This document shows, one piece after another, positions 59,265 through 64,000 of a stretch of DNA of 64,000 nucleotides (the first letter of the stretch is position 1; every line of letters starts with the position of its first letter). A program made the position numbers and the translations under genes. The notes below the pieces were generated by a model. The model saw only the letters and a program-made list of their open reading frames with translations, ran no database searches and was not told the origin of the DNA. The DNA lies in contig NW_006763290.1 in NCBI RefSeq assembly GCF_000218685.1, forward strand, positions 5,048,908-5,112,907, in the 5' to 3' direction. The stretch is from Serpula lacrymans var. lacrymans S7.9. Taxonomy: Eukaryota > Basidiomycota > Agaricomycetes > Boletales > Serpulaceae.

Positions 59265-59652
59265 CTATACCAGTGTTGCGCGTCCCTTTACCTGAAGGGT
59301 TCATTTTGTACGACATCTCGATTTTTGAAGAGTTGTTCGTTCATTTCAAACTTATGGAGGCAAGTGTAGCTTTTAATCATGGCAAACATTGATAGAAAGT
59401 ATTACTGATGACATACAAAACTGAGTAATGATAACAGTAGGAAAACTGAGAGCGTGATGATAGTATGGAAAGCGGGTATATATGCGTAGCGAGAGAGTTA
59501 TAGCAAGACGAGAGAAAAATAGATAGCAATATATAAAACGGGCCATACGGAGAATCATGGTATAGTAATCAAGATGAAGACAGCTAATGTTATGTTAAAT
59601 GCTTGGTGGGGAGGGAAGAAAATTGTCAACGGTGAATAATTCATAATAAAAC
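59265..59652. other. HD1 3' flank
   Basis: Contains a short open stretch (VLRVPLPEGFILYDISIFEE, about 59275-59360) of no known family and the presumed HD1 3' UTR. Nothing else is seen. Confidence 0.35.
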
Positions 59653-61875
59653 TTACACGTCACTAGCCAATTCCGCTTCTAATCTTCGCTTGGCTTCCTC
59701 CAGCATCCTCAGCTGCTCTAGCTTGGCTTGCTTGTCCGCAAGCCGAGCTGCCCCTTCATTCAGGCATGAAGTTTTTGGGGGTGATGAAGTAGGTAACTGG
59801 AGTATTGATATATCGATTTCGGAAAGTATCGATGACAGATTCAAAGGATCCGTAGACTCGGGAACGGACGAATGAGTGGAAGAGTAATTCAAAGAACCAA
59901 CAGCATCGGTATATGAAGGTAAATGCGACCAAACACCACCGTCCGAAAACAGGTCGTCTGAGAACGACATTGAAGGTGGGGCTGATGTTGTAGAATCGGA
60001 AGTTACACAGGTTAGGGATGAGGTAGCGTCATCAACCGGCTGGGAGGAGTAAGGTGGTGGGTGGTGACTATTGGGACCAAAAATATTTTGATATAGTTCA
60101 TCCAGGTTATCGCTAGTTGAAAAAGGGTTGATATCGGTAGTGGAGAAGGGATTTGGATCAACGTTGAAGGGGTTATATAGTTGAGTGGAGTAGGGAGGAG
60201 AGGCTGAAACGAAGAGTATTAACGAGATAATATCAGAGCATATACATCTGCTAAACTCACCAAGCATTGTTGTTTCGTCTACCGGCAGTTTATAACAATC
60301 TTGCATCGAGGACCAATTGTAGCACTCTACATCCACGTCCAAGAGCGTGGATGGATCTGGGACCTCATCAGCCACAGCGGGTGGTATCTCGAAGTTGCTC
60401 ATAAGCCAAGCATTGAAATCATCTGCCGACTCGTTTGCCCTGGGCAAGGGGTCGGAGACAGCATACAAGCGCGGACCAACGAGCCCACGTGGACGCTTCG
60501 GAGCGCCCTGGGCAGCACCATCGGATAGACGCCTTTTACGATTATGTGATTGAACTGGTGCAGGTGCATTGAGAGAAACTGGTAGTTCGACAACTTCAGG
60601 TGACCAGTAGTCAAACACGCCGTGGTTGGTGTCTACTTCCGAAGGAGGCGACGGTAGCGATGGGATAGACGACCTTGCCATAATCTCCGGTACTTCAAGA
60701 TCCAACCTGACCAGAGAGTGTAAGTGAAGTCGAGGCGATCCTGAGCGCAGAGAAACATGCCTATCCTTTTTGTGAGGATGTTCAACGTGACGTGAAGGAG
60801 TAAGTGTAGCTGGTGAGACGTGTCTCTTGTTACCTGCCAAGATCTTGGGAAGTGCGACATGGTCTTCTTCGTTCTCACTCTCGTCCGCGAGTGAGTCTTC
60901 GAGGGCGGGTACCGGCGATCCATACGGCGAACCTATGGGGGACGGGTACGATTTTGAGGCAGATCGTGCTGCTTTAGATAATTCCCTTTGTCTGGCCCTC
61001 TCCTGTCGCCTCCGCCCCTTTTCTACTTCTTTTCGTTTCCTTTCTTCCTCTGCACCTTGGAACTTTACGTTCTCCATTCTCAGCCTGTCCTCATCCGTCA
61101 TGTCTTTTACAACAACGTCCAACTGACCAGCGAGGGCACTTCTCTTGAACTTCGCAGAGTAAAGGCCCTCAGCGGTGACTTTGACTACCATGAAAGCATG
61201 TGTAATTTGAGGATCAAGTTGTCGTTTGGGGTCTTCCTGAACAAAAACACGGTAAGCAGCGTCAAGAGTGTCGGCTCGACAGTTGTGGAAATATGTGCGT
61301 GACAAAGCTGTCCATCCCATACGACGCCGAATGTTCGTGAACCATGCACTGACGTTGTCTGTCGGTGTGCCAGAGCTATGCGAAATGGATTGTTTTACTT
61401 CTTTTGATGGATACGGATCGTGCAGATTTTTCAAAAGCCATTTATATGCAGGAGCGATAAAGGGAGGAAGACCGGGCGAATCGCATAGCTCGACATGGGG
61501 ATGTGGAAAATGTGATTTATGTGCGAGAGATTCGTGATGCTGAATGTGAAGATGTGCGGTGAGAGAAGTCGATAGACTTCTATTATCATCGGACGCGAGA
61601 AATATATGGTCCCATTGCTTCGTCAAGTTCGCTGTAGCTTCATCAGAAGCGTTTTGAAGGTCGACAAACGACTCTACTAGGACGGCCATACGAGCACTGA
61701 GTGCGCTTGCGAGTTCTATTGTTTCTGAAGAAGCCGTGCGAAGATGTATTGCTTGCTCTACATCCGCACAGAGACTACTCCATTCTCGATCAAACTTTTC
61801 CACAGCTTGCGGTCCATCCTCGATAGCGGATAAGAAATCATCTTCAACTTGTAGGAGACGAGTAGTGAGATCCAT
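59653..61875 (-). CDS. HD1: HD1-class homeodomain mating-type protein
   Basis: The HD1 partner of the A mating-type heterodimer; in a compatible mating it pairs with an HD2 protein from the other mate to switch on the dikaryon programme. I choose ATG 61875 (MDLTTRLLQVEDDFLSAIED); the frame before it starts with a GTG. The N-terminal 120 residues carry the self/non-self discrimination region. The homeodomain lies around residues 140-200: PPFIAPAYKWLLKNLHDPYP, then VSAWFTNIRRRMGWT, with the three-residue-loop spacing and WFxNxRRR of HD1 (TALE-like) proteins. A basic segment ERKRKEVEKGRRRQERARQR and KRRLSDGAAQGAPKRPRG look like nuclear localisation signals. The tail is Ser/Pro-rich. A 57-bp intron at 60204-60260 keeps frame whether spliced or not. 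The C-terminus ends RRLEAELASDV. Confidence 0.93.
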   Translation of the reverse strand: MDLTTRLLQVEDDFLSAIEDGPQAVEKFDREWSSLCADVEQAIHLRTASSETIELASALSARMAVLVESFVDLQNASDEATANLTKQWDHIFLASDDNRSLSTSLTAHLHIQHHESLAHKSHFPHPHVELCDSPGLPPFIAPAYKWLLKNLHDPYPSKEVKQSISHSSGTPTDNVSAWFTNIRRRMGWTALSRTYFHNCRADTLDAAYRVFVQEDPKRQLDPQITHAFMVVKVTAEGLYSAKFKRSALAGQLDVVVKDMTDEDRLRMENVKFQGAEEERKRKEVEKGRRRQERARQRELSKAARSASKSYPSPIGSPYGSPVPALEDSLADESENEEDHVALPKILAGNKRHVSPATLTPSRHVEHPHKKDRHVSLRSGSPRLHLHSLVRLDLEVPEIMARSSIPSLPSPPSEVDTNHGVFDYWSPEVVELPVSLNAPAPVQSHNRKRRLSDGAAQGAPKRPRGLVGPRLYAVSDPLPRANESADDFNAWLMSNFEIPPAVADEVPDPSTLLDVDVECYNWSSMQDCYKLPVDETTMLGEFSRCICSDIISLILFVSASPPYSTQLYNPFNVDPNPFSTTDINPFSTSDNLDELYQNIFGPNSHHPPPYSSQPVDDATSSLTCVTSDSTTSAPPSMSFSDDLFSDGGVWSHLPSYTDAVGSLNYSSTHSSVPESTDPLNLSSILSEIDISILQLPTSSPPKTSCLNEGAARLADKQAKLEQLRMLEEAKRRLEAELASDV

Positions 61876-62083
61876 GTGAGATGACACGAAGACAGTGAAA
61901 CCGAATTGTGGGAAGTGGCACGAATTGTGCCAGTACTAATATATATATATACTGATTATGGACAATGCGGATTGTGGACAATGCGGAAGTTGAATCGGGG
62001 TTCAATCTGCAGCGACACAACCATCCTTATTAACCTGTGTATAAGGCAAGAGAGGAAAACGCTTGAAACCATCATCTGACAGA
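61876..62083. promoter_or_regulatory. Divergent HD1/HD2 promoter with tandem 16-bp repeat
   Basis: Only 208 bp separate the two start codons. It holds a run of TA repeats (about 61938-61950) and two adjacent copies of GATTRTGGACAATGCG at 61954-61969 and 61970-61985, plus two CGAATTGTG copies further left. These could bind a regulator of both genes. Confidence 0.6.
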
Positions 62084-64000
62084 ATGCCCGACCTTACTCG
62101 ATTGTCAGAGAATTCTGGCAACAGCGAGCGCGAAACGATATTGCGTTCCATCATTGGGGTGGCCGCAGAAATCAAACGTACAACCGCCCCACCAGCTTCC
62201 GATCCTCTTACCTGCTCTCCCACCACTCGACTATCCACAGATAAACCCCCGATCCTACATACCAACCTTGAGCTCCCGACGCCTCAAAGTATCTTATGCG
62301 AACTCTCCTACTTTAACCCCCCTGCGGGTGTATCACAACGCCTAGATGATCTCTTTCTTCGGAAGGCTCGCGAGTTACAATTCCAAACCCAAGCCAGTAT
62401 GCGACAGACTCTGATGAAGGTCCATCTCAGCAGCGGACTATCCGAGGAATTGTCCTTTACAATATTTCACACATTCCGGTCCACATACTTCCAGAAACAA
62501 TCGGACTGGAAGAAGATGATTCTCGCATCTTTGAAGTCATCTCATAAATGCAGTGTTGGTGTTGATAGTACTCATATCACTAAAGAATCGAAGAAGTTGG
62601 ATGATTTTTCCTCAACGAGAAATGCTAGAGTGAGGCACAAGTTTAACCAAGTAAGTACTTAGTTATATCATCTCAATCTCGAGTTCGGTAACTAACTGTC
62701 AAACCATTCGCTTACCCAGGAGTATGTGCCCATGCTCGAACTCTTTTTCCGCCAAAATCCATTTCCTTCTCATGCTGACAAGGCATTTCTTGCCAAGAAA
62801 TCTGGTATGACATACCGTCAGATGCATGTTTGGGTAAGCCTATCCTCCAACTTGCCAGAATAATGTCTCTGAAGCCATGATTAGTTTCAAAACAGGCGGA
62901 GTCGCACTAAGAAGGAAGGCCTAGAGGTAAAGCGAAGGCCAGAATCGCCCGTTTCTCGTGTTTATTTGGATGAATTATGCGAGCGGATGAGGGAACGAAT
63001 CATTCCTGAATGTGAGAGAATGTCAACTCCAGATTCTGATACAACAGACTCTGAGGTGGAGCATGAGGCGCGCGATGCTGTATGTTATTTTTTTTTCACT
63101 ATGCCTTGTGAATTGAGTAGCTCAGACTTGACTACGCAGAATCGTCCTCGAAATCGCTATCTGAGCGATGTGTTAGATGTGTGCGCACCACCGCATGCTT
63201 TTCCTTCTGCTTACCCTCCTTCCTGTGATTACAACCCCTTCCCGGCTCAGGGTGTGCCCTACCAGTTCTCTATACCCCAGTGGAGACGTCGCCCTACCCA
63301 AAAACTACTTCGTCCGCCACAAACAATCGACTTTGATGAAATTATAGAAATGTTTTCTCGTATGAATATGAAATGTGGCGCCGAAAAAGCTAGGAAGCAT
63401 AGAGCACACGAGCTTCTTCGGCTAGGGGGTGGAACTACCGACCTACATATACATCGTCAACCTACTGCCAAGCGCTTAGCAGCTACCTCGTCCATCACCG
63501 TCAAGCCACCACCAGCCCCCCTTCCTTCACTCATTCGGTCAACGAAGTCTTACTTACCGGTTCTTTTACCTTCCCTAATTTCCGTCCCTGCGCCCAATTC
63601 TCGATTGCATGTTTTTAATACTCCCAGCCCTCAGTCGAGACCCACGACGCTTGTGCCTGTTCCTGGAACAGAAACAACGACAAGAAAAGTTACCAGTGCT
63701 CGAAAAATCGCACCATTGCCAAAACGCATTCCAAAGGGCACGAGCATCGCACATCGTGGTATCACTCCGGCTATGTCAGAGTCCTCCGTTATTCCTTCGC
63801 TATCGTTGACGTCTCCTTCCCGAACATCCTCATATGGCTCTTCGGAAACCCGACTGTTCTCAGAGAGTAGTTCATCGTCATCTTCTCCCCGCGTTAGAAC
63901 ACCCGCCACTTCATCCAACTCGCTCCCCAGGATCGTCACTCCGACTCTCTCGATGCCTGGATTATCTCCCTATCAACAATCATCCTCTATGAGCGACCTT
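62084..64000 (+). CDS. HD2: HD2-class homeodomain mating-type protein, cut by the right edge
   Basis: The HD2 partner of the A mating-type heterodimer. ATG 62084 gives MPDLTRLSENSGNSERETIL. The N-terminal domain of about 180 residues is the specificity and dimerisation part. The homeodomain is split by two introns: ARVRHKFNQ, then EYVPMLELFFRQNPFPSHAD and KAFLAKKSGMTYRQMHVW, then FQNRRSRTKKEG. The WFQNRRSR helix 3 is the canonical HD2 signature, and the intron inside it (after VW, about 62834-62894) is typical of HD2 genes. Another intron near 63079-63139 leads to a long Pro/Ser-rich tail that is still open at 64000, so the stop lies outside. It is divergent from HD1. Confidence 0.93.

Noticed and set aside
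59265..59390. Possible beta-flanking gene (bfg) remnant next to HD1
   Set aside because: The short readable peptide does not resemble the F-box-like beginning that I recall for that protein, and in most species it lies on the other side of the HD pair.
1..64000. CRISPR array, bacterial operons, tRNA or rRNA genes
   Set aside because: The window is eukaryotic. No regularly spaced repeats, tRNA box pairs or rRNA stretches were recognised by eye.

Overview
The window is nuclear DNA of a filamentous basidiomycete, most likely an Agaricomycete. The genes are split by many introns of about 45-60 bp, and the right edge carries a divergent HD1/HD2 homeodomain pair, the core of an A (HD) mating-type locus. 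The mitochondrial intermediate peptidase gene (MIP) lies on the same side, as is usual for mushroom A loci. I cannot name the species.

Layout: 1-661 is the 5' part of a PIF/Harbinger-like transposase gene leaving the left edge. From 1.1 to 8.9 kb lie an AIF2/AMID-like oxidoreductase, a GNL1-type circularly permuted GTPase, an unrecognised coiled protein and VTA1. From 9 to 11.7 kb is gene-poor and holds one decayed gene. From 11.7 to 27.5 kb lie an arrestin-like protein, an RSC9-like chromatin-remodelling subunit, ARMH3 (DUF1741), glycine dehydrogenase (P-protein), a large PPR protein and SEC61 gamma. From 27.8 to 38.2 kb lie a multi-intron seven-helix receptor-like protein, COG1, TMEM115 (rhomboid-like), FAM32A and a WHIM-domain protein. 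MIP occupies 38.8-41.2 kb. HD1 (minus) and HD2 (plus, cut by the right edge) occupy 59.7-64 kb.

Between MIP and HD1 lies about 18 kb of nested transposons. The outer layer is a decayed two-gene DNA transposon of a basidiomycete family (Plavaka/KDZ-like, tentative). Its possible limits are 45-bp inverted repeats at 41307-41351 and 59220-59264. Inside it are a palindromic MITE, a transposase fragment, and two 1.8-kb Ty3/gypsy-type LTRs in opposite orientation (50102-51910 and 54987-58421). Between the LTRs is a broken gag-protease ORF. The right LTR was later hit twice by a second LTR family; one hit is a clean solo LTR with a CCCAT duplication and the other runs into a 752-base N gap. The first LTR family carries an ORF with a transmembrane segment, readable in both copies.

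Functional themes: mating identity (HD1/HD2), mitochondrial work (MIP, GLDC, PPR protein), secretory-pathway and Golgi maintenance (SEC61G, COG1, TMEM115, ARMH3, VTA1), and chromatin or ribosome biogenesis (RSC9-like, WHIM protein, FAM32A, GNL1). Exon limits come from reading GT-AG (sometimes GC-AG) junctions by eye and from the conserved protein pattern; no alignment was run.
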